64,000 nucleotides of DNA from Hyaloraphidium curvatum (Eukaryota; Monoblepharomycota; Hyaloraphidiomycetes; Hyaloraphidiales; Hyaloraphidiaceae): contig JAIVFI010000034.1 in NCBI GenBank assembly GCA_025558095.1, positions 434,001 to 498,000 on the forward strand, given 5' to 3'. The stretch's first letter is position 1. Each line of letters opens with the position of its first letter. Below, in pieces: positions 11,382-24,500 of the stretch. The notes under the pieces were generated by a model, which did not search any database, had not been told where the DNA came from, and saw nothing but the letters and a program-made list of their open reading frames with translations. The position numbers and the translations under genes are program-made.

Positions 11382-14300
11382 ATGGACGGCAGCTTCGTCG
11401 ACCAGATCCTGGCAAGGCTGGGCGGCGGCTCAGACCGCGTGCACCGCTTCGTGTCGGCGCCCGCCTACGCCGCAGGCGCGAACCGTGTGGCGCCCGACGG
11501 CCCGTCGCCCGGCGCCGCTTCCGGCTCGCCGTCGCCCGCTGACGACCGCCCGCGCTCGCGGCTGCCGCAGCGCCGCAAGTCGTTCGTCAACGCGACGTAC
11601 GAAAGGCTGGCCGGCGGCGACGATGCCGAGCTGCCGGCCGCGCCGGCCCCCTCGCAGGCCAGCGCGCAGGTGACCCCGCAGTCGTCGGCAGAAACCGCCT
11701 CGCCCGCGGAGGACCCGTCGAAGGAAGCGCGCCCGCGCGACCTCGTCGGCCGCCCGCCGCGCAGCCCCGACCGCGTGGAGCGCGTCTACTCGTCGGACCG
11801 CGTGCTCTCGCGCGCCTGGACGTCGGGCAGCGAGTCCATCGCCGAGGCGCCCGACGAGGACGACGACGACGACGGCGACGCGCCGCCCTCGCCCTCTCCC
11901 GCCCCGGCGCAGCTGGTGCACCGTAGCAGCATGCGCCAGCCGGCCAACCTGCGCATCGACACGGCCGTGGCCGCCGCGGGCCCACAGCCCGAGCGCGCGC
12001 TGCCCCGCGCATCCGTCTCGGCCTCCTTCTCGCGCAAGCAGTCGCTGCCGTGCATGGAGCCCATCTCGATCCCCGAGGGCCAGCCGATCGCCATCCAGCC
12101 GCACGGCGCGCGCTCCGAGAGCAGGCGCAGGAGCATGTCCTACTCGGCCGCGCAGGCCGCGCAGCCGTCGAGCCCCGCGGAGGCGCGCCCGCCCTCGCCC
12201 GACCGCAGGTTCGGCCTGCCCTCGTTCCGCGAGTTCTTCCGCGGGCGAGCGCGCTCCCGCTCCCGCAATTCGAGCCTGAACTTCTCCGAAGCGGACGGGA
12301 TCGGCGCCGTGCGCGCAGAGTTCTGCTCCTCCCCCGAGCCGCACGACGGCGACCCCGTGGTGCCCGAGGCCGTGCAGTGTCGCGAACAGGGGAGCGTCAG
12401 CCGCACCGGCAGCTCCAAGGACCTCGGCATCCTCCCCCCGCGGCCCTTCTTCTCCCTCTCCCGGCGGCGCTCCCTCTCCTCGGGCGACGTGCTGGCCTCT
12501 CGCCCCAACGGCCGCGAGCCCAGCGCCTCCCCCGGCGCACTGACGGACCGCTCCTCGTCGCCCTCCTCCCCCGGCCCGCGGCACCGCCGCACCGTCTCGG
12601 TCGAGACCCGCGACGACGTCCCCCCGGCCGCCAACCCCCCGCAGACCCCGCGCTCGCGCCGCTCCTCGCAGCACCAGCGGGTCGAAGTCTCGGCCATCTA
12701 CCAGGTCTCCTCCAAGCCCTCGCTCGTCTCGACCCCGAGCGGCGACGAGCACACCGAGGGTAAGATCAACCAGTACCACATCCTGCGCGAGATCGGCTCC
12801 GGCGCCTTCGGCCGCGTCGTGCTGGTGCGCGACCAGGACACGGGGATCTACTACGCGTGCAAGATCGTCTCCAAGTCCCGGCTGCGCAAGAAGTTCCGCT
12901 GGCCCGAGGGCACCCCCCGCCGCTCTCCGGGCCGCGGGCCGGGCGGCGCCGCGGAGGAAGCCCGCGACCCCATGGACCCCATCAAGCGCGAGATCGCCAT
13001 CCTCAAGAAGGTCTCGGACCACCCGTGCATCAACCAGCTCGTCGAGGTCATGGACGACGCGAGGGAGGACAACCTGTACATGGTGTTCGAGCTGTGCGAG
13101 TACGGCCAGGTGATGAGGCTCAACTTTGGCGGGGAGCCGGTGAGGCCGTTTTCGGAGGAGCTGGCGAGGAAGTACTTCCGCGACATCGTTCTGGGGCTCG
13201 AGTACCGTGGGTGGACCGCGCATCGGGAAGGATGCGCGCCGGGGCTGACGGGGATGTCGCAGTGCACCACAAGAAGATCATACACAGGGACCTCAAGCCC
13301 GGTGAGCATGAACCGTTGCGGGGCCGGATGGAGCGGAGGCTGACCCGCATGCGATGCAGAGAACCTACTGAGGACGGCCGAGGACACGGTGCAGATCGCC
13401 GACTTTGGCATCTCGCACATGTTCGGGGACGACGAGGAGGATGCGAAGCTGCAGGACAAGAACGCGTCGCCGGTGTTCATGCCCCCCGAGGCGTTCAGCA
13501 GTGGGTTGCCGCGCGGTGCGGCGCCGCGGAGTGTGCTGACGATGCATGCAGGCGACACGTCACACATCAGCGGGAAGGCCTTGGACGTCTGGTCCCTCGG
13601 CGTGACGCTCTACTGCTTCGTGCACGGGCACCCCCCCTTCGAGGACGCCAGCATCATCTCCCTCAGCGAGAAGATCGAGCGCGAGCCGGCCCCCGTGCGC
13701 GAGACGCTCTCGGAGGACCTGCGCGGGCTGCTGGACGCGATGCTGGCCAAGGAGCCGTCCGAGCGGATCCGGCTGCCGGAGATCCGGGGGCACCCGTGGA
13801 CGACGGACAGGGGGAGGTTACCGATGATGAGCAGCGAGGATAACTGCAGGCGGTGGGAGGACGTGACGGAGGACGAGGTCAACGGGGCCGTCAAGTGGGT
13901 GCCGCCCGATTGGCGGAGCATGCAACCGCTTACCGTTGTGTGCGTGCAGGCCCGCGACCAGCTTCCTCGCTCGCATCATCGACCGCATCCGCATCCGCCG
14001 GCCGACCTCGGGCTCGCTCGGGCGGAACAAGTCCCCGGGTCCCCCGCGGGCGTCGACGGACCCCGTCACCGACGCCGAGCGTTCCGGCCTGCGGCAGCGC
14101 GGCTCGCTGTCGCCGACCAAGCGCCGGCGGAGCAAGTCCGAGTCGCGCCCGCGGGAAGCGTTCATCCCGATCCCCGGGCCGTTCGCGCGCAGGGCGGACG
14201 AGGCGCCCCAAGCGGAGCCGATCGCCGAGCGGGAGGAGCCAAGTACAGAGACGCTGGCGGCCGTGGCGACGCCGAGCGACATTGCCACGGCCGTGGATAC

Positions 14301-14607
14301 GCCGGACGAGAGCGCGCTCACGCTCAAGGTGTTCCCGCCCTCGTCCGATCGCCTGGTGTCGCCGGCGCCGATCTCCGCGGGCAGGCCGCACAGCGCAGCG
14401 GGCGCGCTCGGCGTCAAGATCGGCGCGCCGGCGGAGCTCAGGGCGGACGAAGGGCCGGGGTCGCAGTCGACGATCGCCGAGCGGCGGGACGGCAGCTCGT
14501 CGCCGGCGCTGGGGCTCGAGGGGCTGGCGCCGGACGGGCGGGTGCGGCCTGCGCCGGCGGGCAAGGCGGGGGCGGGGGTGCGGCTGCGGAGGGTCGGGAC
14601 GTGCTAG
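11382..14607 (+). CDS. SAK/CaMKK-type serine/threonine kinase (SNF1-activating kinase family)
   Basis: Exons 11382-13206, 13263-13301, 13360-13500, 13552-13894 and 13950-14607 encode 1,001 aa. A disordered Ser/Pro-rich N-terminus of about 450 aa precedes a kinase domain with glycine loop IGSGAFGRVVLV, lysine in YYACKIV, HRDLKPEN (spliced from two exons), DFG in IADFGISHMF, and DVWSLGVTLYCF. An Arg/Pro-rich insert after the lysine (FRWPEGTPRRSPGRG) is the hallmark of CaMKK and fungal Sak1/Tos3/Elm1 kinases, which phosphorylate the SNF1/AMPK activation loop. The C-terminus is another disordered basic/acidic tail. Exon 2 is only 39 nt. The exact orthologue among Sak1/Tos3/Elm1 cannot be decided. 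Confidence 0.85.
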
Positions 14608-14766
14608 ACTGCCAGCGTGATGGTAGCCGGGGATGTACATTGCGCGCGTTCGGGCTCTAGATTCGGGTGGTCAGTGGACGACGGGGCTTTTGTGCGCGGT
14701 GCGAAATCAGCGGTCCGTCGCAAATCACCCAAAACACCACACACACCGGCGACCCCGCGGGCCAGC

Positions 14767-17700
14767 ATGGCGACCCCGCAGCCGCCGCCTTCGGGGCGCG
14801 TTGTGAGCGATCCCGCGCGCGGTCTCAACATGGTGCCGGTTGGGCCGGTGGGCGTGACGTGGCGGTCCGCAGCCAGGAAGCTCACCCGCGCCGCAGCCCG
14901 GCCTCCCGCCGACGCCCAAGCAGACGCCCGGCGCGCTGAGTGCGCACGCGCCCGCCCACGCGCCGGCGCAGCCGATCATGCCGCGGCTGCCACTGCCCGA
15001 CGCGCGGCCGCCCTCGGCTCCGCGCCGCGCCGATCTCGCACCGCGTCCCGACGGCGCGAACCCCGCGCAGGCAATGCAGCTCGCGCAGCGCAAGCAGCGG
15101 CAGGGGAGCGGGACCTCGCCCGCGCTGACTCGCGCCGCGCAGCTGGACGCGTCCTCGCGGCTGGTCGGCCCGGATCTGTCGGCCTCGGACGTGCTGCTCA
15201 TGCTCGTTGCGCGCAAGAGCGAGGAGGAAAAGATACGCAGCGCAAACGCCGAGGCGGTTTCGGATCGGGTGCGTTCGATCAGGGCTTCTATTATGCCAGC
15301 TGCTGACTGGCGATCGCCCCACAGGTGCACGAGTTCGAGGCCGAGCTGGCCAGGAAAGAGGGCAGGATCAGGGACCTGGAGCAGGAAAACAGCAGGATCT
15401 ACGGGGAGGTCAACGCCGTTTCCAACGCCGTCAAGTCGATCAACGACCGCCTCGTGGAGGAGCTCGAGCGCGCCGACGTGCTCGCGCAGGCGCACGCGCG
15501 CCTCGGCAAGGCCAGCGCCTCGGTCAAGGACAAGGCGGCGCAGTTCAAGGAGCGGCTCGAGCACCTGTCCGCCGGTGGGCCCCTTGGAAGCCTCCCTCGC
15601 CTGCCGATCTGACAGCCCTCCGCCCGAGCAGAGAAGGACCGCCTCAAGACCGAGCTCGACGCCGCCGCGGCGGAAAAGACCGCCCTCGCAGCCTCGATCA
15701 AGGAACTCACCGGCCACCTCGCGGCCCGCGACGAGGACCTCAAGGCACTGCAGGCCCAGGCCGGCTCGCACAAGGACGAAAAGGGTGGGCTTCCCGCCCG
15801 CCCGCGCCCGTCCTGCTTCCGACGCATTTCCTTCCCCAGCCACCTGGATGCAGGCCCAATCCCGCGTCGACGAAGCCCTGAAGCGGTCCGAGCAGGAATG
15901 CGCGGGGCTCAGGGACAAGGTGGCCGAACTCGAGGGGCGGCTCGCCAAGATGGGCGACGAGGCGAGGGAGGAGGCGGGCAAGCTGCAGCGGGCGCAGGAT
16001 GGACTCCGCCAGGCCGAGGCGAGGATCGAGGCCGAGGCCAGGAGGTTCGAGGAGAGGTGGGCCGGCGTGCCCCACAACGTGCGATCGGCTTATTGTGCGG
16101 GCAGCGCAAGGGAAGCCTCGCTCAAGCATGCCCAGGAGCTCGAGGCCGCCCAGGTGCGCGCGGATGCTGAGGCGGAGAAGCTGCAGTGCGAGCTGCGTGC
16201 GGCCAAGGAGGCGCTGGCCGACCGCGACGCGAGGTGGACTTCCATCGCGGTCCCCGACCGATGCATGCGCTGACCCGACGTCCAGGCTGCAAGAAGCCGA
16301 CGGATCCGCAAAGGACAAGCAGAAGCAGCTCGATGCCTTGGCGGGCGAGGTGTCGGCCCTGCAGAAGAAAGTCTCGGACGGCGAGGCCCGGATGCAGGAA
16401 CTCCAGGTACCACGGCCGCCGCCCGCTCCCCGCGATCGCTGACCTCTTCCCCGCCTCAGGCATCCCTCGACGCCGCCGCCTCCGCCCGCGCCCAATCCGA
16501 CCTCGAAGCCGCCCGCGTCGCCGAGCAGCTCAAGGAAAAGACCGACGAGAGCGCGGCGCTGATGCAGACCGTGCGCGCGGTCAAGGCCGAGGCCGAGAAG
16601 GCGCGGCAGGCGCTCGAGGGCATGGAGAGCGAGAAGGAACGGGCGTCGGGGGAGTCGCAGACCCGAGAGAGGGCGGTGGCGGAGAGGAGCGCAGCGCTGG
16701 AGGCCGAGGTGGGGCAGGAGAGGGCGGGGAAGGAGGCGGCGCTGGCGAAGGCGGTGGGTGTCCGAGGCGTCGAGGTCATGCGCGATACTGAGGGCCAACC
16801 GCAGAAAGAGCTCGAGGAAAAGCTCAAGCAGGCCGAGCAGGAGCTTTCCAACAAGGACGCCGAGGTGATCGGTGGCTTTTCATGGCTGTTTCCTGGCTAA
16901 CGCCCGTTCACAGCACGACAAGATCTTGCAGGCCAAGACCCGCGATATTGCCGAGCAGTGCAAAATCTTCGGGGAGAAGAACATGATCAATTTGAGTGGG
17001 TACTCCGGACAGGGCAACCCCCCGCCATCTCCTGACTGGTTGGTTTGATCAGCCAACAGCCTCAAGTCCAGGGAGCAGGAGCTCAAGGATGCGCTCGAAC
17101 GCGTCAAGGCCCTGGAGGGCGAGAAGACGTCGCTGGTGCAGGACAACGCCGCCAAGGCGCGGGAGCGCAACCACCTCAACAACGAGGTGCAACGGCTGAC
17201 GGCCGCCCTGCGCGCCGAGGTGCGGCGTCGTCCGTTGCTGTACTTTCCATGCTGATCGCAGGTGCCCGCCAGAAATCGAGGCCCCCTTCGCTGCAGGAGC
17301 GGTTTGTTGTCTCGCCGGCCGTGAACCCGGTCCGTTCCTTTGCCGACGTCAAGAGGGAGTCCGCGGGCGCGCCCGCCGAGGGCATGATGAAGCCGTCGCA
17401 GCTCGTGCAGCTCATCGAGGACGACTTCGTGGGTAGCTCGTCCGCCGCTCGGAATGCAGCTGACCCGGATGGATCCCAGACGCCTACGGAGACCCCCAGC
17501 CGCAAGCAGAACAACGGCCGTCCGGCGAAGCAGGACGCACCGAACCCGCAGATCCAGCTCGACGCCGAAGACGGCCCGGAGGAGGAGATCCACGGCGACG
17601 AGTATGATCCCCCGGTCGAGAAGCCCGCCCCCAGGGGAGGCAAAGTGGGCGATCCTTGCAGGCATTGCCATCATTGTGTGGCTGACCACAATTTGCAGCG

Positions 17701-17976
17701 CGGTGCCAAGGCGGGAGCCGGGTCCGGCAAGCCGAACATCCGCGTGACCAAGGTCGCCAAACCCGCCGAGGCCGCCGCGCGCCCCAACGGCAAGGCCGGC
17801 GCCAGGAAGCGCACCCTGGAGGTCGGCGACAGGGATGACGACATTGTCGACACCCAGGATGCGGCCCTGCGCAGGACCAAGGCGCCCAAGACCTACCACG
17901 TGGGTTCCCAGTGGCCGAGGCGTCGACCGACACTGATCATGTCCCGTCCCAGGCCAAGAGGCGGGCCGGCGCATAG
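14767..17976 (+). CDS. long coiled-coil protein, 14 exons, function unknown
   Basis: Fourteen exons encode 832 aa: 14767-14799, 14873-15268, 15325-15574, 15632-15784, 15840-16056, 16105-16233, 16286-16406, 16460-16753, 16805-16864, 16914-16995, 17053-17219, 17273-17644, 17699-17899, 17953-17976. After a Pro/Ala-rich N-terminus, residues about 110-600 form a long heptad-rich coiled coil (FEAELARKEGRIRDLEQEN, ELEEKLKQAEQEL). The tail is acidic then basic, ending AKRRAGA. It resembles fibrous chromosome, spindle or cytoskeletal proteins in general, but nothing identifies the family. The unusually even chain of 48-73-nt introns is well supported because each restores the heptad frame. The acceptor before exon 12 is the least certain choice. 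Confidence 0.75.
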
Positions 17977-18184
17977 GCAACGGCATCCAGAAAAGGCGAC
18001 TGTGGCCATCTGAATCGCATAGCACTCACTTATTTGGACATGGTTGATGTAACTTGACACCAACGTGAATTACTTACTTAGACCCAAAACCCCTCAGTCG
18101 GACTCGAGCGCGGAAAAGAAGCACATCCAACAGTCACATTAAACCTCGATTCCAGCATCCTGACATGTCCTCTACCCTGCTTTA

Positions 18185-18909
18185 TCAGAACCGGCTCTTG
18201 CCGCGCTGGTAGCCCCCGTCGTCTCCGACGGTGGGCACCTCCTCGTCGTCCAGATCAAATAGCTCCACGTACGCGCTGCCGTTGGCGCCGATGCCCTCGG
18301 ATATGGCCCCGTTCGTGGTCGAGAGCGCGTCCTGCCATTCCGCCATGCGCCGCTGCCTGCGCTGCCGTGCCCGGTATCCGAGGCCTGCAAATGAAAAGAC
18401 CGCTTAGACTGCGGAAACCACCGGGAAGAAACAATAGTCTCACATGCAAATAAGAGGACGGCGGACAGAACGGCCAGGAAAATGCCAAAGATGGCGCCAC
18501 CGCTGAGTCCTCCCTCGCTCGATACGGGAGGAATGACGCTTGTCGGAGACACGGTGGGAACGACCGTGGTAGTCGTGGCAGCAGTTGTCAAACTAGGAAT
18601 TGCGGACGAGACCGCAGTAGTCCGCTCAGTGGTCTGCGTGCTAGCGAAAGGAGTGGTCGTCGACGCCAGTGCCGATGTCGTCGCAACCAAAGAGGAGGAA
18701 ACAAAGCTCGAGGTCGCCTCGGCAGCCTCGGTAGTAGTCTGAGCCAGCGAAGTGGTTTCCAGCACCTCGGTCGTTTCGGCCGCTGCAGATGTTGGCGACG
18801 CAACCACGCCAGAGCTGGTGGCCGTGACCTCGGCCGTCGAGGCCAGTTCGTCCGAGGCCGTCGCCGACGGCGTCGATTCCAGAGACAGAGAGCTCGATGC
18901 CGCAGCCAT
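18185..18909 (-). CDS. Mid2-like single-pass membrane protein
   Basis: Two exons (18444-18909 and 18185-18384, 59-nt intron) encode 221 aa. The first about 135 residues are almost entirely Ser, Thr, Ala and Val, the composition of an O-mannosylated ectodomain. A transmembrane helix follows (GGAIFGIFLAVLSAVLLFAC), then a basic stop-transfer YRARQRRQRR and a short acidic cytoplasmic tail. This is the layout of fungal Mid2/Wsc-type wall-stress sensors. No cleavable signal peptide is seen at the chosen ATG, so either the helix is a signal-anchor or an upstream exon is missing. Function is inferred from architecture only. Confidence 0.65.
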
Positions 18910-19024
18910 TCTCGCAGAAAGACGGCGGCCAAGAAAGATAAACAACAACTCAGATGAAGGATGCCGGCAATGTGGCTGGTGATCGAAGGTGCCGGCGACG
19001 ACCAGTCTAGGCGGGCGTCCAACA
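18910..19024. promoter_or_regulatory. compact divergent promoter, Mid2-like / transporter
   Basis: Only 115 bp separate the two start codons, so the promoters must be shared or overlap each other's 5' UTR. No specific motif is recognised. Confidence 0.5.
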
Positions 19025-20301
19025 ATGGCTTCGGCGGAAAAGGCCGGTTCCGGCGTCGGACCGACAGTATGGACGCTGCTCGTGAGTCTGTCGCTGTGTC
19101 GGGGCAGGAGCGGCCGGATCCTGAGCTCCTCTCCACCCCCCGTTGCGTCCGTCCCGAACCGTCACAACAGTACTTCCTCGTGAATCTCGGTGGGTCTCCG
19201 GCTATGCTTCTCTTCCAACGGACGGCCTGGAATTCATGCGCCCGTACCCGCTTTCCAGGTATAACGATCCACAACAAGGTCGTCCTGGCCACGCTCGGGT
19301 TCCGGTTCCCGTGGCTCCTCACGGCCGTGCACTCGGCCACGACCTTCATGGGGGCGATCAGCCTGATCCCGCTCGGCGTGTTCCAGCCCAGCAACAAGCT
19401 GACGACCGCGGACCAGGTGACGCTGGCGGGCTTCTCGGTCCTGTACACCGTCAACATCGCCGTCTCCAACATTTCGCTGGGGATGGTGTCGCTGCCTTTC
19501 CACCAGATCGTGCGTGCCATGGGTCCGGCTGTGACGGTGATCCTTGAGCTCCTGGTGTACGGCAAGTCGAGGTCGCGGAGGGTGTACTTGACGCTCGTGC
19601 CCGTCTGCTTGGGCGTAGCGCTGAGCAGCGCCGGCGACCTGGAGTTCACCTGGATGGGGGCCGCCATGACCGTTTTTGGCGTCATTCTGGCCTGCTGGAA
19701 GCAGCTGGTCACCAACCAGCTCCTTGTCGGCCCGCTGAAGCTCCACCCGCTGGACCTGCTCTGGCGCATGTCCCTCCTGAGCGCCATCCAGTGCGCGGCC
19801 ATCTCGCAGCTCAACGGCGAGACCCAGCGTCTGACCGGCTACATGGACAAGCTCTCGTCGGGCGGCATGCCTTTCGACTGGAGCACCTTCACGTTCCACA
19901 TGACCACAAACGCCGTGCTGGCCTTCCTCATCAACTACGTTTCGTTCGCGGCGGCTGCGATCATCGGTCCTTTGGCTATCTCAGTCGCGGCAAACGTGAA
20001 GCAAGTCATGGTTATCATCCTCTCCATTTTCATGTTCGGCTTCCGCATGACCCCGCTGAACGCTATTGGCGTGCCCGTCACCCTGCTGGGCGGAATGCTG
20101 TACTCGCGCGAATCCGCGGCCGAGAAGGCTGCTGCTGCTGCTGGGGCACCGGCGGCCGCAAAGCCGGCGGCCGTCGCAGAGAAAGCGGAGGCTGTTGGCC
20201 CCACCCCGACCATTGAAGAGCCTACACCGACCACGAACGGGAGCGCAAGTCCCGGCAGAGTTCTGAGGTCAACCCCGAGAAGGGCAGCTAGGAAGGACTA
20301 A
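19025..20301 (+). CDS. triose-phosphate/nucleotide-sugar transporter family (TPT, SLC35-like)
   Basis: Exons 19025-19081, 19171-19189 and 19259-20301 encode 372 aa. The 19-nt exon 2 supplies YFLVNL, and splicing gives YFLVNLGITIHNK, the usual start of TPT proteins (membrane helix plus the conserved N-K pair). About ten hydrophobic helices follow. Conserved blocks include FQPSNKLTTADQVTLAGFSV, SLPFHQIVRAMGP and a C-terminal VKQVMVIILSI helix. The cytoplasmic tail is Ala/Pro-rich and ends in basic residues. TPT members exchange sugar phosphates or nucleotide sugars across Golgi or ER membranes; the substrate cannot be read here. Confidence 0.85.
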
Positions 20302-20348
20302 TCAGAGTTTTGAATTGTAGTTGCTCGTTACATGGGTATCAAGAAGAA

Positions 20349-21374
20349 TCACTCCTCGTCCATTTCGACCTCCGTCCCTGGCGGTGCTGGCTCCGCCGAC
20401 CGAGCGTCCGGAATGGCCCCGCGTTTGAGCTGGGCCTCCAGAGCTATGACCTCCTCCATGCTCTTCGCGTTGGCGATCGCCTCGCGGATCCGCGCCGCCT
20501 CCTCCGGCGACGGCCCCTGGTACGGTCTGGCCTCCTTCTTCTCCACCTCCTTGATTCCCTCTCCCGGCTAGGCGACGTGGGCGTTAGCTTTGGAGCACCA
20601 CGAATGTCGGCCAACGTTGCCGCCCACCTCGAACACCTTCGCCTTTTGCTCCGAAAGGCTGTGGTAAAGCGCCTTCCCCTTCGCACCCGAAAACATTTTC
20701 CGCGCCTCTGCCCGCTCCTGCTCGAGGCGCTTAGCACTTAAAGAGTCGTCGGCTGGGATTGCGTGTTCCCACCTTCTCCCCGACCTTCTTGAAATCCAAT
20801 ACCCGCAGCCCCGGACACCGCGCAATCACATACAACCGGTAGTACTTCTTCCCCAGAACCGGATTGTCCATCAGGCTGAGGGAGTGCAGCTCCTTGCACC
20901 CCTCGAGCACGTCCACGTCCCCGAGCTCAGAGATTTGGTTGTTGGTCAGGATGAGGGTCTGCAGGTGCGGGAGGTACTTTGGGAGGTCCGGATCGATCTT
21001 CTGTATCCGGTTGTTGGCACACAGGAGGTGCTTCAGGCGGGTCATGGGCGGGAATCCGTCCAGGCGCCGCAGGTCATTGTCCGTCAAGTCCAGCGTGTCG
21101 TTCAGGTCCTGCGCGTTCCGCGGCGTCAGGGGAGCCGCGACGGCGCCGACAACGTGGAAAACACCTTCGTAATAGCCAAATTCTCCAGTTTTGGTGCCCG
21201 GAGACCTGCAGCAGCCGCGATGCCGGGCAGCAGAGGACGCCGGCGAGAACGCTAAGAAGACACGCTCCGGAGGACGGAGCCGCGAGGCCCACCTCGAAAG
21301 CTCAGCTCCCGGTCCTTGACGGCATTTATGTAGCTCGGAGACCCCGCGATGACGTCCGCTGTCAACTTGACCAT
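20349..21374 (-). CDS. LEA1: U2 small nuclear ribonucleoprotein A'
   Basis: Five exons (21293-21374, 21165-21205, 20773-21108, 20628-20729, 20349-20567) encode 259 aa, the normal size. U2A' binds U2B'' and stem-loop IV of U2 snRNA. The start MVKLTADVI and YINAVKDRELSFRG match the family. Leucine-rich repeats follow (LCANNRIQKIDPDL, TLILTNNQISELGDVDVL, LSLMDNPVLGKKYYRLYVI). The C-terminus has the typical charged helix and the PSPEEAARIREAIANAKS block. Exon 2 is only 41 nt. One intron is 43 nt and ends AAG; another ends TAG. The gene is convergent with the transporter (47 bp apart). Confidence 0.93.
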
Positions 21375-21525
21375 TTTGGCTGTTGGCGTTGGGGCCGGCG
21401 CGGTGACGATTGCTGGCGCCCCGATCCCGCCGCCCTCGCCGGACTCGATTTAGTACGCCCGGGCCGCCTAGGCCGCGGCCGAGTCGCTGCAGCCTCCGCC
21501 ACGCAGTGCGCGGGTGCCGGCGGCC
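21375..21525. promoter_or_regulatory. divergent promoter, U2A' / WDR48
   Basis: About 150 bp between two start codons facing apart. It probably contains both promoters. No motif is assigned. Confidence 0.5.
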
Positions 21526-24500
21526 ATGATTCGGCGCGTGTCGCGGACGCGCGTGTCGTACGTCGTTCAGGAGGACTACTCGGAGTACAACACGCAGCAC
21601 CACGCGCCGGTGCAGGCGCTGGCGCTCGATGACGTGTCGGCCGGGCCGTCGGGCTCGCGCGGCGGCATCCTCTACTCGGGCGGCCGCGATGGCGCCGTCA
21701 ACAGTTGGGACTGCAACCTTGCGCTCGAGTACACGCCGCCCGCGCCGCCGGCAGCCGCTGCGAAGCCGGGATCGCGCGTGCCGAGCGTGTCGTTCACGCC
21801 CCGGGGACACCGCTACACGCTCTCCAGCTCGTCGTCGCAGCTGCAGGCGTTCCGGCAGGGGCACGCCCGGGGTTCCAGCACCGGCGCCGACGTTGCGCCT
21901 ACGATCGCGTTCCCAGCCGATCTGAGCCGGACGGGCTCCGATGCTCTGGAGCCCCCGTCGTCGGAGGCAAGGCCGCTCCAGGCGCGGACTGGGAAGCCCC
22001 CGCAGCTCCAATCGCCCGTGTCGAACCGGGCATTTTCCATCTCGTCGGCGAACGCCATTTCGATACCGGGAATCGCGCTCGAGACTCGGCGGCGGCGCTA
22101 TACTCCCGAGAAGACGACGCATCGGACGAGCTATTTGGGGCACAGCGACTGGGTGAACGACGTTGTGCTGGTCGACGGCAACCGCTCTCGTGGGTTCCGA
22201 AGGTTCGCTGCGGCCTGAAGCGTTCTCATGACTCTTTGTTGCAGTCGTATCTGGCTCCTCGGATCGCACGCTGCTGCTGTGGCCTTGCCATTCTCCCTCG
22301 TTTCCGAATCCTGATCCAACATGGACTCCCACCCCGTCGGCGATCGGGTGCCACTCGGACTATGTGCGCACGATCTGCTACTCTCAACAGCAGAACTGGA
22401 TCGCTTCGGGAGGATTGGATCGCCGAATTTGCATCTGGGATTTGGGCGAGGGACGCAAGGACCCGCTCAAGAGCATGTGGGGCGTTCCTTTGCCTTCGGA
22501 GGCGGCCAGCGGTGAGTTCGTTCACGGTTTGCGGCGCTTCGCTTTCTGACACCAATATCCTTGCCAGCGATTTTCACGGACCAGCCCGCGCACTCCATTT
22601 ACACCCTTGCCACGCCGCCTTCGGGATCCATCCTCGTTTCCGGCTCCCCCGAGAGGGTTGTCCGGGTTTGGGATCCTCGCTCCCCAAACACCCGCCACGT
22701 GCTCAAGCTCAACGGGCACACCGACAACGTTCGGTCCGTCCTGGTTTCCGCGGACGGGAAATGGGTCCTGTCGGCTTCGTCGGACGCGACGGTGAAGCTC
22801 TGGTCCTTGGCCCAGCCGGCACGGTGTGCGGTCACGTACACGCACTTCTCCGACTCGGTCTGGACCCTGTATTCGTCGCATCCGGACCTGGAGACCTTTT
22901 GGACGGGCGGGAAGGACGGCATGGTCTGCAAAGTGAACCGGAATCCGCCGGGACGTGGGCTCGACAGCGAAGTCGAGGAGGTCGGCGACGTCGTGGTGGT
23001 CTGCCGGGAGAAAGGAGGGATCAACAAGGTCAGCCCTGGCTTTGCCGAAAGGCACGATGGCATCCTCATTTGTTTTTCCAGATCGTTGCGATCGACGACC
23101 TATACGTGTTCACGGCCGTCACCAACTCGTCCAGCATCCACCGTTGGAAGGATGTCCCTCTGCGGTCTGCAGAGCCTGCATTCATCGCGACTGCCGGCTT
23201 GGTTTCATCCCCGTCTTCGGAAACGCCCCTGCTTACCCCGGCGTCCCCGAGTATACCGCCTCCCGCCTCGACGAGCAGCACGCCGCAACTTGTCGTGCCA
23301 GGCACCACCTCCTCCGCGCCGCTCGCCGGCGATGCCTCCGAACTCTGGGAACCAGTGCCGATCCCTGTTTTGGCCGTGCTGCGGCCGGCATCCAGCTCGC
23401 TGGCCCTGGCATCTTTCATGCCCGCGGTCGACGCGCTTTCTTACCGCGCAGGATCGAGCGGCCGTGGCTTTCGAGCAAACAGCATGTCCGGCACTGCACC
23501 CGATGGGACTCTATCCGAGGCGCTCCTGGAGGGGGATGCCAAATCGGCCCTCGTGTTCGAAGCCGACTCGGATTCCGACGACGAGGCGGGGTCAGAGCCT
23601 GTCTGGAAGGAACCCGAGGAGACGATTCTCGGGAAGGTCGGGATCGTCAACATTTTCCTGTGCAACGACAAGCGCCGGGTGATTAGCGAGGATGCGGACG
23701 GCGTCGTGAGCATGTGGGACATCGTCAGGGTGAGTTGGTGCCTGTGGCCGCAAGAAACCATAGTCTCACGAACGGTACGACCAGTGCAAGAAGATCCGAT
23801 CCTGGCATCCGGAGGCGTCGCCTTCGGCACCGTCAAAAACCGCTTCGCAGTCCGTCTTCCTCTCCGAGGACACCGGCATCAAATCCAAGAATCCGCTGTT
23901 CCAGCAAGTGGTCGCTCAGGAGAACACGTTTGATTTCGCCGGAACTTGGTGTTCGTTGGACAACAAGACAGGCGCGATCACCGTCCACCTCGAGGAGAAC
24001 AGGTGCTTCGACGCCGAGGCGTACTGGGACGAACTTGTTCCTCCCCCCGTCCCGGAGTCGAAGGAGGAAACCCGAGGTGTGTTTCTTCGTGTGTCTCCGC
24101 ATGCGAGCGTAGCTAAACCTTCCTTCAACAGTGAACATCGGCAAATGGGTGCTTGCATACGTTTTCCAGAACTTTCGTCACGGGTGCCTCTTCCCGAATC
24201 TTCCGAGACCGGTGCAGCCGCGCTTGCCGACCTCGCTCGCGATCGACTTTGCGGAGGACGACCAGTCGGAAGCATCCGGCGCCGGTGGATCCACCACGTT
24301 CGACGGCAGTTCGGTCGCGAGCTTCAACGTTGCGCCGAGCGAGGGGGCTTTGACGGCTGCGCGGAGTGCATCTGAGGCTCAGACAAATGGCGGCACCACC
24401 GCCATGCCCACTTCCATTTTCCCGCAGCAGAAGCCGGCGGTGGCTTCTGGCAGCAAGGCCGGCGGATCTCCGTCGCCTTCTGCTTTGGCCGTGGACGTTT

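Noticed and set aside
20731-22332. 533-aa minus-strand frame containing leucine-rich repeats
   Set aside because: Only the part below 21108 is U2A'. The upstream part is antisense to WDR48.
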